From contig MCFE01000044.1 in NCBI GenBank assembly GCA_002104905.1, positions 124,001-188,000 of the forward strand: DNA of 64,000 bases, given 5' to 3'. The first letter of the stretch is position 1, and every line of letters starts with the position of its first letter. This DNA is from Basidiobolus meristosporus CBS 931.73. Its lineage: Eukaryota > Basidiobolomycota > Basidiobolomycetes > Basidiobolales > Basidiobolaceae. The notes under the pieces were generated by a model. It was not told the origin of the DNA. It saw nothing but the letters and a program-made list of their open reading frames with translations, and made no database searches. Below, one piece after another: positions 44,895-57,100 of the stretch. The position numbers and the translations under genes were made by a program.

Positions 44895-47800
44895 TTAGGA
44901 GGAAATAGCGAGTGATTTGTGAGGGAGAGTAAGGGCTTCTTGAAGAATCTGCTTCTGTTCGTCCAAATGCCTCACATAAATCCCATTGGCCGGGGCAGCA
45001 CACGCAGCCCGGCCAACATACTTGAGCTTGCAATGGTCCGGGAGAATCTGATTAAACCTCGGCTCCATGAAAGACCATGCACCGCCATTCTGAGTCTCCT
45101 CTTGGCACCAAACGAAGTCCGACACCCCAGAGTATTTCGCAATCTCCGCCTCCAAGTCGTCCTTGGGAAACGGGGTGAGCTCCTCCACTCTTACCAGGGC
45201 AATTTGATCGACCAGTGCCCTCTTGGTCTTTTCTTCTAACAATTCATAATACAATTTCCCCGAGACAAATATCACTCTACGCACCAACAGTCTATTCGCA
45301 TGGATATCCGGAAGTACCGGCTGGAAGGAGGTCCCGGGTATGAAATCACTCATCTCTGACACTGCTAGTGGAATGCGAGTTAAGCGCTTAGGTCCGATGA
45401 CGATAAGGGGCTTGCGGAAATTGCGTTTCATTTGACGACGCAGAACGTGGAAATATTGAGCAGGTGTAGAGCAGTTGACCACATGCCAGTTTACGTTGTT
45501 GCTAATGCTCGGGTTGGTGAGGTCGAAACGGTCACTAGAGAGCTGCAGGAAGCGTTCGATGCGGCTTGACGTATGCTCGGAACCCGCACCCTCGTACCCA
45601 TGGGGAAGAATCAGTACTAAGCCAGACTGACGTAGCCATTTCTCTTCTCCTCCCGATAGGCAACTGTCGATTACTTCCTGAGCCGAATTACAAAAATCCC
45701 CGATCTGGGCCTCCCATATGTTCAGTCTGTCTGGAGTTTCCAGGGACATCCCGTACTCATAACTCAGCACTGCCAGCTCCCCAAGTGGGCTATCCACTAG
45801 TTCGAGTTTCCGTCTATTTCCTGCAAGTGCATTCAGAGGAGTGTACTTGATATTAGTCTGCTGACAGTTGATCATTGCATGCCTTGCAATAAACACTCCT
45901 CGGGCCACATCCTGCCCGCAGAGTCTCGCATTGTATCCTTCAAGAAGGAGAGACCCTATGGCCATTGCCTCTGCAGTAGCGTATCCTATATTCTTTCCAC
46001 TTGACATTTGCTCCAAGCGGGGTTCGATGTTGAGCTTTCTCATTTTTTCATTGACCTGGATCTCTTCAGTAACTGTTACTGATTGGATCCCGATTTCACG
46101 CAGAAGATTCTCTTCCACGCCGGTATTCATCTTGCTAACAGTTTCCAGCGGAATAACCATCGACCTCCATTTTCCCTGCATGCAAGATAGCTGGCCTTGA
46201 GAATATGGGGCTCTGCGATAGCATCTCATGATGTGTGCGTCATGCTTCGCCTTCATATCTGCAACAATCGAGGCGGAAGCGATTACCTTTTCTGCAGCGA
46301 GCTGTGAAGCGTACAAGTTGATTACGCTCTTGTGCATCTCGATCTCTTTGTACATCAAAGGTTGGGCACAGAATGGATCCTCAGCCTCGTGGTGTCCATG
46401 GCGACGATAAGTCACCATGTCAATGATGATGTCCTTCCCAAAGGTCTTGCGGTAGTTGACTGCAATTCTACCTGCGATGGCTGCCAACTCCGGATAGTCA
46501 CCGTTCACATGAATGACTGGGGTGTCGACCATTTTGCCTATATCCGACGAATACATCGTAGAGCGGCCGTTGGTGGCATCGGTAGTCACGCTAACCTGAT
46601 TGTTGAGTATAATATGAATACTACCACCAGTGGTAAAGTGTGGAAGGTTGGACAGACCAAATGTTTCAGCGACCACTCCTTGCCCGGTGAAGCCTCCGTC
46701 GCCATGGATCTGAACACTCATCACCATATCCTCAGCATCTTTTCCATAGTCAGCCTGTTTAGCCCTTACTTTGCCAAGAGCAATAGGGTTCACAAGCTCC
46801 AAGTGGCACGGATTAGGAACCACGGATATGTGTAGTGGACAAGCGCCACCGAGGTTTAAATCCACCGAGGCGTCGGAATTGTACACCAGATCCCCAATCA
46901 AGTGATCAGATGCACCCTCTGGAAACTCCGAGAGCCCTTGGAATTTACGGAACAAGACTTCTCTAGGGACGCCAAGGAGCTCCATCATGACCTGCATACG
47001 ACAGCGATGTGTTAGACACATCACCACCTCGACTACTCCCGATCTACTAGCTTGCTCAAGGACCTGCTGAAGAGCCACCAATGCTCCTTCAGAACCTTCC
47101 AGGCTGAACTGCTTTTGGTGGCCACATTCGCGCTTCATGAAATGATCGAAAGTCTCTGACCTGGCCATCAGCTCCAAAAACCGAATCTTCTCGTCTCTAG
47201 AAAATTCGGTGGCGATGCAGGTTTCCGCTTGACGAGCAAACCATCTCCGAAGATCATTGTCCTATCATTTGTGATCAGCCCGGGTTCTGGTAACTCCGCA
47301 TCCGACAGGAAGGACCTACCGCAATATGCATGAACTCGAACGATATGGGGCCGCAATAAACTTCATCCAAGTGACGAATGATATTCGCGAGAGTTGTGTA
47401 CCTCTTTCCCTGGATATCCAAGATTCCTGAAGATCCGATCAATACCACGATCGGCAGCATCATAAAGTGGGCCTTACCCTCCAGTTGGTATTCAGCATTT
47501 GGATCGTCCAAACCATACAGCTCGGGCTCTAATGATGGGTCGCGTCTAGATGAACATACAGTCAGTTGCTACGTTTTCGTGGTGTTTCCCTGAGATCAAG
47601 CTTACCCTCGGTGCCACATATTCAAGGGGTCCAGCGACGCGCATTTATGACCAAAAGTGCGATATGCCTCTACGAGGCGAACAAGATTGCAATTTGTAAC
47701 TCGATTGGCCTTCTCAGAGGCAGTGTCTGATGCAAATTCATTAGTATTTGACAAATTGTCAGATCTATTCCAGGCTTACATTCTAGGTTGGGGGCCTTTT

Positions 47801-47933
47801 TGATGGCTCGAGCTCCGTAAAAGGTAGATCTATTCGGAATTGGTATGGGCATAGCGGTGGGCATTTCAACGTGCTTAATTTGGGTGACTATCACACTTAT
47901 ATCCAATCGCCGCTTGAAACTCTTATTTCCCAT
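44895..47933 (-). CDS. DHTKD1: 2-oxoacid dehydrogenase E1, DHTKD1-like (2-oxoadipate dehydrogenase)
   Basis: Four exons: 47780-47933, 47606-47726, 47320-47545 and 44895-47261; about 955 aa. Domain order matches the OGDH/DHTKD1 family: RLVEAYRTFGHKCASLDPLN, LDEVYCGPISFEF, a thiamine-diphosphate site HGDGGFTGQGVVAETF...NNQ, YRRHGHHEAEDP, and a C-terminal transketolase-like half with YEYGMSLETPDRLNIWEAQIG, LILPHGYEGAGSEHTSSRIE and RRQMKRNFRKPL. Similarity in the second half is closer to DHTKD1 than OGDH. DHTKD1 oxidises 2-oxoadipate in lysine and tryptophan breakdown inside mitochondria. The usual PHRGRLN loop reads THRCRMQ. The N-terminus is basic but not a textbook presequence. Confidence 0.85.
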
Positions 47934-48165
47934 GTTGATGCCATTTCAATATCCGTACTCATGCATCGATCGACCACGTTTGAGGTTTATCTACATCGTG
48001 GCGGGTGATTTGTCTGTGTTGGGGGAGGTTTATCAAAGTTTTCATATTCACCTTGCTAGTCCAAACAAGCTCTATCTCAATTCCGCTATACAGCGTCTTT
48101 ATTTAAATAATTGTATTTCTAATGATAATTCAAAATGGTGTTTCCATTGATTCTAATCCAAATTC

Positions 48166-51100
48166 CTATGCCCAATCACATACGATTGATCCCTCAAATG
48201 CCCTACAGACTGTACCAGCAGCGCAATGGTTTTGGATGAGCTTACCATTGGAGCACACTGTAAACTCCGGAGAAATATCCGAGTTGGCACAGGCGTAGGT
48301 TCCGTCTATACATTTAGAATCACCAGGTTTGGGTGAGGCGCCACCAGTACCAGCGGTAACAGTTGCAGTTACTGTAGCGGTGGTGACAAAGTTCTTAACG
48401 ATAGTGGCTGTAGCGGGCTTACAATCATTAGTTTGAGTAACTGTATGGACAGAGGTTACAGTAACCGAATGTATAACACTAGGCTGCAATGTAGCAGTTA
48501 CTGTAACGGTGCTGACTTGAATATTAGTGGGTTGACTTTCAGGTCGGCTTGGCTCATTTGAATGAGAGGGTTTGTGGATTTCCGATTCACGCGAAATGGG
48601 GGTTTCCCAGACTCCACTTGGTTATGATGCTTATCATTCGATTGCGAGTGGCTTACATCTGTGGCTCTAGATTGAATACCACTAGCAATATTGCCAGACA
48701 TCGTAGGTGTCACCTTGGACTCGATTGAACCATGATTAGAAGTAGGTTGAAGACTGTCAGATCCAGTGGCATGATGCTCCTGAGAGTTGTGACCCTCCGA
48801 CTTGGCAGGAACAGTAGGCTTCTGGGAGTTGTGACCCTCCGACTTGGCAGGCTCAGTAGGCTTCTGTGAGTTGTGACCCTCCGACTTGGCAGGCTCAGTA
48901 GGCTTCTGTGAGTTGTGACCCTCCGACTTGGCAGGCTCAGTAGGCTTCTGTGAGTTGTGACCCTCCGACTTGGCAGGCTCAGTAGGCTTCTGTGAGTTGT
49001 GACCCTCCGACTTGGCAGGCTCAGTAGGCTTCTGGGAGCTGTGACCCTCCGACTTGGCAGGAACAGTAGGCTTCTGGGAGTTGTGACCCTCCGAATTGGC
49101 AGGCTCAGTAGGCTTCTGGGAGTTGTGACCCTCCGACTTGGCAGAGTCAGTAGGCTTCTGGGAGTTGTGACCCTCCGACTTGGCAGAGTCAGTAGGCTTC
49201 TGGGAGTTGTGACCCTCCGAATTGGCAGGCTCAGTAGGCTTCTGGGAGTTGTGACCCTCCGACTTGGCAGAGCCAGTAGACTTCGAAGACAAAGTAGAGG
49301 TAGCAATGGGACTTCCACTGTTGTTATCCACAACAACCTTGGTTACATACTTAGTCTCGGTTCTAGTGGTGTAGCGAGTAGATTCCACAGGGGGGTGAGT
49401 CTTCACAGTGTGCTGACTACCAGAGTGGGTCTCGACCGAAGGCTTAGGAGTGACGGTTTCTACAACAGTACCAGTGACGACGGTAGTAATGGTATCAGTG
49501 GTGTAACTGTCGCTGTGGCCATGGGGAACTACAGATTGAGAACCAGTAGATCCAGTGGCGTGATGATCCTTAGAGTTGTGTCCCTCAGACTTGGCAGACT
49601 CGGTAGGCTTCGACGACAAGATCGAGGTAGCAATGGGACTTCCGCTGTTGTTGTCCACAACAACCTTGGTTACATACTGGGTCTCAGTTCTAGTGCTGTA
49701 GTGAGTGGACTCCACAGGAGCGTGAGTCTTCACGGTGTGATGACTGCCAGAATGAGTTTCAACCGAAGGCTTGGGAGTAATGGTTTCAACAACAGTGTCG
49801 GTCACGACAGTGGTGATCGTGTCAGTGGTGTAACTACCGCTATGGCCATGGGGAACTACAGATTGAGATCCTGCAGATCCAGTGGCGTGGCGCTCCTTAG
49901 AGTTGTGTCCCTCAGGCTTGGCAGACTCGGTAGGCTTCGACGACAAGATGGAGGTGGCAATGGGGCTTCCGCTGTTGTTATCCACAACTACCTTGGTAAC
50001 ATACTGGGTCTCGGTTCTAGTGCTGTAGTGAGTGGACTCCACAGGAGCATGAGTCTTCACGGTGTGATGACTGCCAGAATGAGTTTCAACCGAAGGCTTG
50101 GGAGTAATGGTTTCAACAACAGTATCGGTCACCACAGTGGTGATCGTGTCAGTGGTGTAACTATCGCTATGGCCATGGGGAACTACAGATTGCGATCCTG
50201 CAGATCCAGTGGTGTGGCGTTCCTTAGAGTTGTGTCCCTCAGGCTTGGCAGACTCGGTAGGCTTCGACGACAAGATGGAGGTAGCAATGGGACTTCCGCT
50301 GTTGTTGTCCACAACTACCTTGGTTACATACTGGGTCTCAGTTCTAGTGCTGTAGTGAGTGGACTCCACAGGAGCATGAGTCTTCACGGTGTGATGACTG
50401 CCAGAATGAGTTTCAACCGAAGGCTTGGGAGTAATGGTTTCAACAACAGTGTCGGTAACGACAGTGGTGATCGTGTCAGTGGTGTAACTACCGCTATGGC
50501 CATGGGGAACTACAGATTGAGATCCTGCAGATCCAGTGGCGTGGTGATCCTTAGAGTTGTGTCCCTCAGACTTGGCAGACTCGGTAGGCTTCGACGACAA
50601 GATGGAGGTGGCAATGGGGCTTCCGCTGTTGTTGTCCACAACAACCTTAGTAACATACTGGGTCTCAGTTCTAGTGCTGTAGTGAGTGGACTCCACAGGA
50701 GCATGAGTCTTCACGGTGTGATGACTGCCAGAATGAGTTTCAACCGAAGGCTTGGGAGTAATGGTTTCAACAACAGTATCGGTCACCACAGTGGTGATCG
50801 TGTCAGTGGTGTAACTATCGCTGTGGCCATGGGGAACTACAGATTGAGAACCAGTAGATCCAGTGGCGTGATGATCCTTAGAGTTGTGTCCCTCAGACTT
50901 GGCAGACTCGGTAGGCTTCGACGACAAGATCGAGGTAGCAATGGGACTTCCGCTGTTGTTGTCCACAACAACCTTGGTTACATACTGGGTCTCAGTTCTA
51001 GTGCTGTAGTGAGTGGACTCCACAGGAGCATGAGTCTTCACGGTGTGATGACTGCCAGAATGAGTTTCAACCGAAGGCTTGGGAGTAATGGTTTCAACAA

Positions 51101-54100
51101 CAGTGTCGGTCACGACAGTGGTGATCGTATCAGTGGTGTAACTGCCGCTATGGCCATGGGGAACTACAGATTGTGATCCTGCAGATCCAGTGGCGTGGCG
51201 TTCCTTAGAGTTGTGTCCCTCAGACTTGGCAGACTGGGTAGGCTTCGACGACAAGATGGAGGTGGCAATGGGGCTTCCGCTGTTGTTGTCCACAACAACC
51301 TTGGTAACATACTGGGTCTCAGTTCTAGTGCTGTAGTGAGTGGACTCCACAGGAGCATGAGTCTTCACGGTGTGATGACTGCCAGAATGAGTTTCAACCG
51401 AAGGCTTGGGAGTAATGGTTTCAACAACAGTGTCGGTCACGACAGTGGTGATCGTATCAGTGGTGTAACTGCCGCTATGGCCATGGGGAACTACAGATTG
51501 TGATCCTGCAGATCCAGTGGCGTGGCGTTCCTTAGAGTTGTGTCCCTCAGACTTGGCAGACTGGGTAGGCTTCGACGACAAGATGGAGGTGGCAATGGGG
51601 CTTCCGCTGTTGTTGTCCACAACAACCTTGGTAACATACTGAGTCTCAGTTCTAGTGCTGTAGTGAGTGGACTCCACAGGAGCATGAGTCTTCACGGTGT
51701 GATGACTGCCAGAATGAGTTTCAACCGAAGGCTTGGGAGTAATGGTTTCAACAACAGTATCGGTCACGACAGTGGTGACCGTGTCAGTGGTGTAACTGCC
51801 GCTATGGCCATGGGGAACTACAGATTGCGATCCTGCAGATCCAGTGGCGTGGCGCTCCTTAGAGTTGTGTCCCTCAGGCTTGGCAGACTCGGTAGGCTTC
51901 GACGACAAGATGGAAGTAGCAATGGGACTTCCGCTGTTGTTGTCCACAACTACCTTGGTTACATACTGAGTCTCGGTTCTAGTGCTGTAGTGAGTGGACT
52001 CCACAGGAGCATGAGTCTTCACGGTGTGATGACTGCCAGAATGAGTTTCAACCGAAGGCTTGGGAGTAATGGTTTCAACAACAGTGTCGGTCACCATGCT
52101 GGTGATCGTGTCAGTGGTGTAACTGCCGCTATGGCCATGGGGAACTACAGATTGCGATCCTGCAGATCCAGTGGCGTGGCGTTCCTTAGAGTTGTGTCCC
52201 TCAGACTTGGCAGACTCGGTAGGCTTCGACAAGATGGAAGTAGCAATGGGACTTCCGCTGTTGTTATCCACAACTACCTTGGTAACAAACTGAGTCTCGG
52301 TTCTAGTGCTGTAGTGAGTGGACTCCACAGGAGCATGAGTCTTCACGGTGTGATGACTGCCAGATTGAGTTTCAACCGAAGGCTTGGGAGTAATGGTTTC
52401 AACAACAGTATCAGTCACGACAGTGGTGACCGTGTCAGTGGTGTAACTATCGCTGTGGCCATGGGGAACTACAGATTGAGAACCAGTAGATCCAGTGGCG
52501 TGGTGATCCTTAGAGTTGTGTCCCTCAGACTTGGCAGACTCGGTAGGCTTCGACGACAAGATGGAGGTGGCAATGGGGCTTCCGCTGTTGTTATCCACAA
52601 CTACCTTGGTTACATACTGGGTCTCAGTTCTAGTGCTGTAGTGAGTGGACTCCACAGGAGCATGAGTCTTCACGGTGTGATGACTGCCAGATTGAGTTTC
52701 AACCGAAGGCTTGGGAGTAATGGTTTCAACAACAGTATCAGTCACGACAGTGGTGATCGTGTCAGTGGTGTAACTGCCGCTATGGCCATGGGGAACTACA
52801 GATTGTGATCCTGCAGATCCAGTGGCGTGATGATCCTTAGAGTTGTGTCCCTCAGACTTGGCAGACTCGGTAGGCTTCGACGACAAGATGGAGGTGGCAA
52901 TGGGGCTTCCGCTGTTGTTATCCACAACTACCTTGGTTACATACTGGGTCTCAGTTCTAGTGCTGTAGTGAGTGGACTCCACAGGAGCGTGAGTCTTCAC
53001 GGTGTGATGACTGCCAGAATGAGTTTCAACCGAAGGCTTGGGAGTAATGGTTTCAACAACAGTATCGGTCACGACAGTGGTGATCGTGTCAGTGGTGTAA
53101 CTGCCGCTATGGCCATGGGGAACTACAGATTGAGATCCTGTAGATCCAGTGGCGTGGTGATCCTTAGAGTTGTGTCCCTCAGACTTGGCAGACTCGGTAG
53201 GCTTCGACGACAAGATCGAGGTAGCGATGGGACTTCCGCTGTTGTTGTCCACAACTACCTTGGTAACATACTGGGTCTCGGTTCTAGTGCTGTAGTGAGT
53301 GGACTCCACAGGAGCATGAGTCTTCACGGTGTGATGACTGCCAGAATGAGTTTCAACCGAAGGCTTGGGAGTAATGGTTTCAACAACAGTATCGGTCACG
53401 ACAGTGGTGATCGTGTCAGTGGTGTAACTGCCGCTATGGCCATGGGGAACTACAGATTGAGATCCTGTAGATCCAGTGGCGTGGTGATCCTTAGAGTTGT
53501 GTCCCTCAGACTTGGCAGACTCGGTAGGCTTCGACGACAAGATGGAGGTAGCGATGGGACTTCCGCTGTTGTTGTCCACAACTACCTTGGTTACATACTG
53601 GGTCTCAGTTCTAGTGCTGTAGTGAGTGGACTCCACAGGAGCGTGAGTCTTCACGGTGTGATGACTGCCAGAATGAGTTTCAACCGAAGGCTTGGGAGTA
53701 ATGGTTTCAACAACAGTGTCGGTCACCACGCTGGTGATCGTGTCAGTGGTGTAACTGCCGCTATGGCCATGGGGAACTACAGATTGAGATCCTGCAGATC
53801 CAGTGGCGTGGCGCTCCTTGGAGTTGTGTCCCTCAGGCTTGGCAGACTCGGTAGGCTTCGACGACAAGATGGAGGTGGCAATGGGGCTTCCGCTGTTGTT
53901 ATCCACAACTACCTTGGTTACATACTGGGTCTCGGTTCTAGTGCTGTAGTGAGTGGACTCCACAGGAGCATGAGTCTTCACGGTGTGATGACTGCCAGAA
54001 TGAGTTTCAACCGAAGGCTTGGGAGTAATGGTTTCAACAACAGTGTCGGTCACCACGCTGGTGATCGTGTCAGTGGTGTAACTGCCGCTATGACCATGAG

Positions 54101-57100
54101 GGGCTGAAGAGTGGAAGTTTACTGACCCAGAGATATGTGGTTCCTTGGGGTTGTTACCATTTGACTTGCTGGGCTCAGTGGGTTCGCTAGGTAAGACCGA
54201 AGTAGCGATGGGGCTACCGCTATTATTATCGATCACAACCTTGGTTATGTATTTTGTCTCAGTCCAGATAGTATAGCGAGTAGATTCGACAGGAATATAG
54301 GTTCTTGCGGTGTGCTTACTATCCGATTGAGTGTCTATTGAGTGTTTAGGAGTAATAGTTTGAACTATTGTGGAGGTATGTGTTGACGTTATTGAACCCA
54401 GAGTTATGATGGTTTTATCACCATGATTGGAGTGGCTTGCCAAATTTGTATGCGAGAATTTTGACGCGCTGGATGCGTACTCCTTCTTTGAAAGACTGCC
54501 TGTAGACTTCGTGGGCTTGTGCTCTTCGGAAGAGTGGGCAGCCTTTGACTTAGTGGGCTTGTGTTCTTCGCTAGGGTGGGTAGCCTTGGATTCGGTGGGC
54601 TTGTGCTCTTCGCTAGAGTGGGGAGCCTTTGATTCAGTGGGCTTGTGTTCTTGGCTAGAGCGGGGAGCCTTGGACTTAGGCTCTACACTTGAGTGGGCAG
54701 TCTTCGATTCCGTGGGCTTGTGCTCTTCGCTAGAATGGGGAGCCTTTGATTCACTAGGCTTGTGTTCTTCCCTGGAGTGGGCAGCTTTTGATTCTGTGGG
54801 CTTATGTTCTTCGCTAGAGTGGAGAGCCTTTGATTCAGTGGGCTTGTGTTCTTCGCTAGAGCGGGGAGCCTTTGATTCACTGGGCTTATGTTCTTCACTA
54901 GAGTGAGGAGCCTTTGATTCGGTGTGCCTGTGCTCTTCGCTTGAGTGGGTAGCCTTGGATTCAGTGGGCTTGTGTTCTTCGCTAGAGTGGAGAGCCTTTG
55001 ATTCAGTGGGCTTGTGCTCTTCGCTAGAGCGGGGAGCCTTGGACTTGGGGGACTTGGGCTCTACACTTGAGTGGGCAGTCTTTGATTCAGTCGGCTTGTG
55101 CTCTTCGCTAGAGTGGGCAGCCTTTGATTCAGTGGGCTCGTGCTTTTCGCTAGAGTGGGCAGCCTTTGATTCGGTGGGCTTGTGTTCTTCGCTAGAGTGG
55201 GGAGCCTTTGATTCAGTGGGCTTATGTTCTTCACTAGAGTGGGGAGCCTTGGACTTAGGCTCTACACTTGAGTGGGCAGTCTTTGATTCCGTGGGCTTGT
55301 GCTCTTCGCTAGAATGGGGAGCCTTTGATTCACTGGGCTTATGTTCTTCACTAGAGTGGGGAGCCTTTGATCCTGTGGGCTTGTGCTCTTCGCTAGAGTG
55401 GAGAGCCTTTGATTCGGTGGGCTTGTGTTCTTCGCTAGAGTGGAGAGCCTTTGATTCAGTGGGCTGGTGCTTTTCGCTAGAGTGGGGAGCCTCTGATTGG
55501 GTGGGCTTGTGCTCTTCGCTAGAGCGGGGAGCCTTGGACTTGGGGGACTTGGGCTCTACACTTGAGTGGGCAGTCTTTGATTCAGTCGGCTTGTGCTCTT
55601 CGCTAGAGTGGGCAGCCTTTGATTCAGTGGGCTCGTGCTTTTCGCTAGAGTGGGCAGCCTTTGATTCGGTGGGCTTGTGTTCTTCGCTAGAGTGGGGAGC
55701 CTTTGATTCACTGGGCTTATGTTCTTCACTAGAGTGAGGAGCCTTTGATTCGGTGTGCCTGTGCTCTTCGCTAGAGTGGGTAGCCTTTGATTCACTGGAC
55801 TTGTGTTCTTCACTGGAGTGGGCAGCCTTTGATTCGGTGGGCTTGTGTTCTTCGCTAGAGTGGAGAGCCTTTGATTCAGTGGGCTTGTGCTCTTCGCTAG
55901 AGCGGGGAGCCTTGGACTTGGGGGACTTGGGCTCTACACTTGAGTGGGCAGTCTTTGATTCAGTCGGCTTGTGCTTTTCGCTAGAGTGGGCAGCCTTTGA
56001 TTCAGTGGGCTTGTGTTCTTCGCTAGAGTGGGGAGCCTTGGACTTAGGCTCTACACTTGAGTGGGCAGTCTTTGATTCCGTGGGCTTGTGCTCTTCGCTA
56101 GAATGGGGAGCCTTTGATTCACTGGGCTTATGTTCTTCACTAGAGTGGGGAGCCTTTGATCCTGAGGGCTTGTGCTCTTCGCTAGAGTGGGGAGCCTTTG
56201 ATTCGGTGGGCTTGTGTTCTTCGCTAGAGTGGAGAGCCTTTGATTCAGTGGGCTGGTGCTTTTCGCTAGAGTGGGGAGCCTCTGATTGGGTGGGCTTGTG
56301 CTCTTCGCTAGAGCGGGGAGCCTTGGACTTGGGGGACTTGGGCTCTACACTTGAGTGGGCAGTCTTTGATTCAGTCGGCTTGTGCTTTTCGCTAGAGTGG
56401 GCAGCCTTTGATTCGGTGGGCTTGTGCTCTTCGCTAGAGTGGGGAGCCTTTGATTCAGTGGGCTTGTGTTCTTGGCTAGAGCGGGGAGCCTTGGACTTAG
56501 GCTCTACACTTGAGTGGGCAGTCTTTGATTCCGTGGGCTTGTGCTCTTCGCTAGAATGGGGAGCCTTTGATTCACTGGGCTTATGTTCTTCACTAGAGTG
56601 GGGAGCCTTTGATCCTGTGGGCTTGTGTTCTTCACTAGAGTGGGGAGCCTTTGATCCTGTGGGCTTGTGTTCTTCGCTAGAGTGGAGAGCTTTTGTTTCA
56701 GTAGGCTGGTGCTTTTCACTGGAGTGGGGAGCCTTTGATTCACTGGGCTTATGTTCTTCACTAGAGTGGGGAGCCTTTGATTCGGTGGGCTTGTGTTCTT
56801 CGCTAGAGTGGAGAGCCTTTGATTCAGTGGGCTTGTGCTCTTCGCCAGAGTGGGGAGCCTTTGATTCAGTGGGCTTGTGCTCTTCGCTAGAGCGGGGAGC
56901 CTTGGACTTGGGGGACTTGGGCTCTACACTTGAGTGAGACGCCTTCGATTCCGTGGGCTTGTGCTCTTCGCTAGAGTGGCCAGCCTTCGATTCAGTGGGC
57001 TCGTGCTTTTCGCTAGAGTGGGCAGCCTTTGATTCGGTGGGTTTGTGCTCTTCACTAGAGCGGGGAGCCTTGGACTTGGGGGACTTGGGCTCTAGACTTG

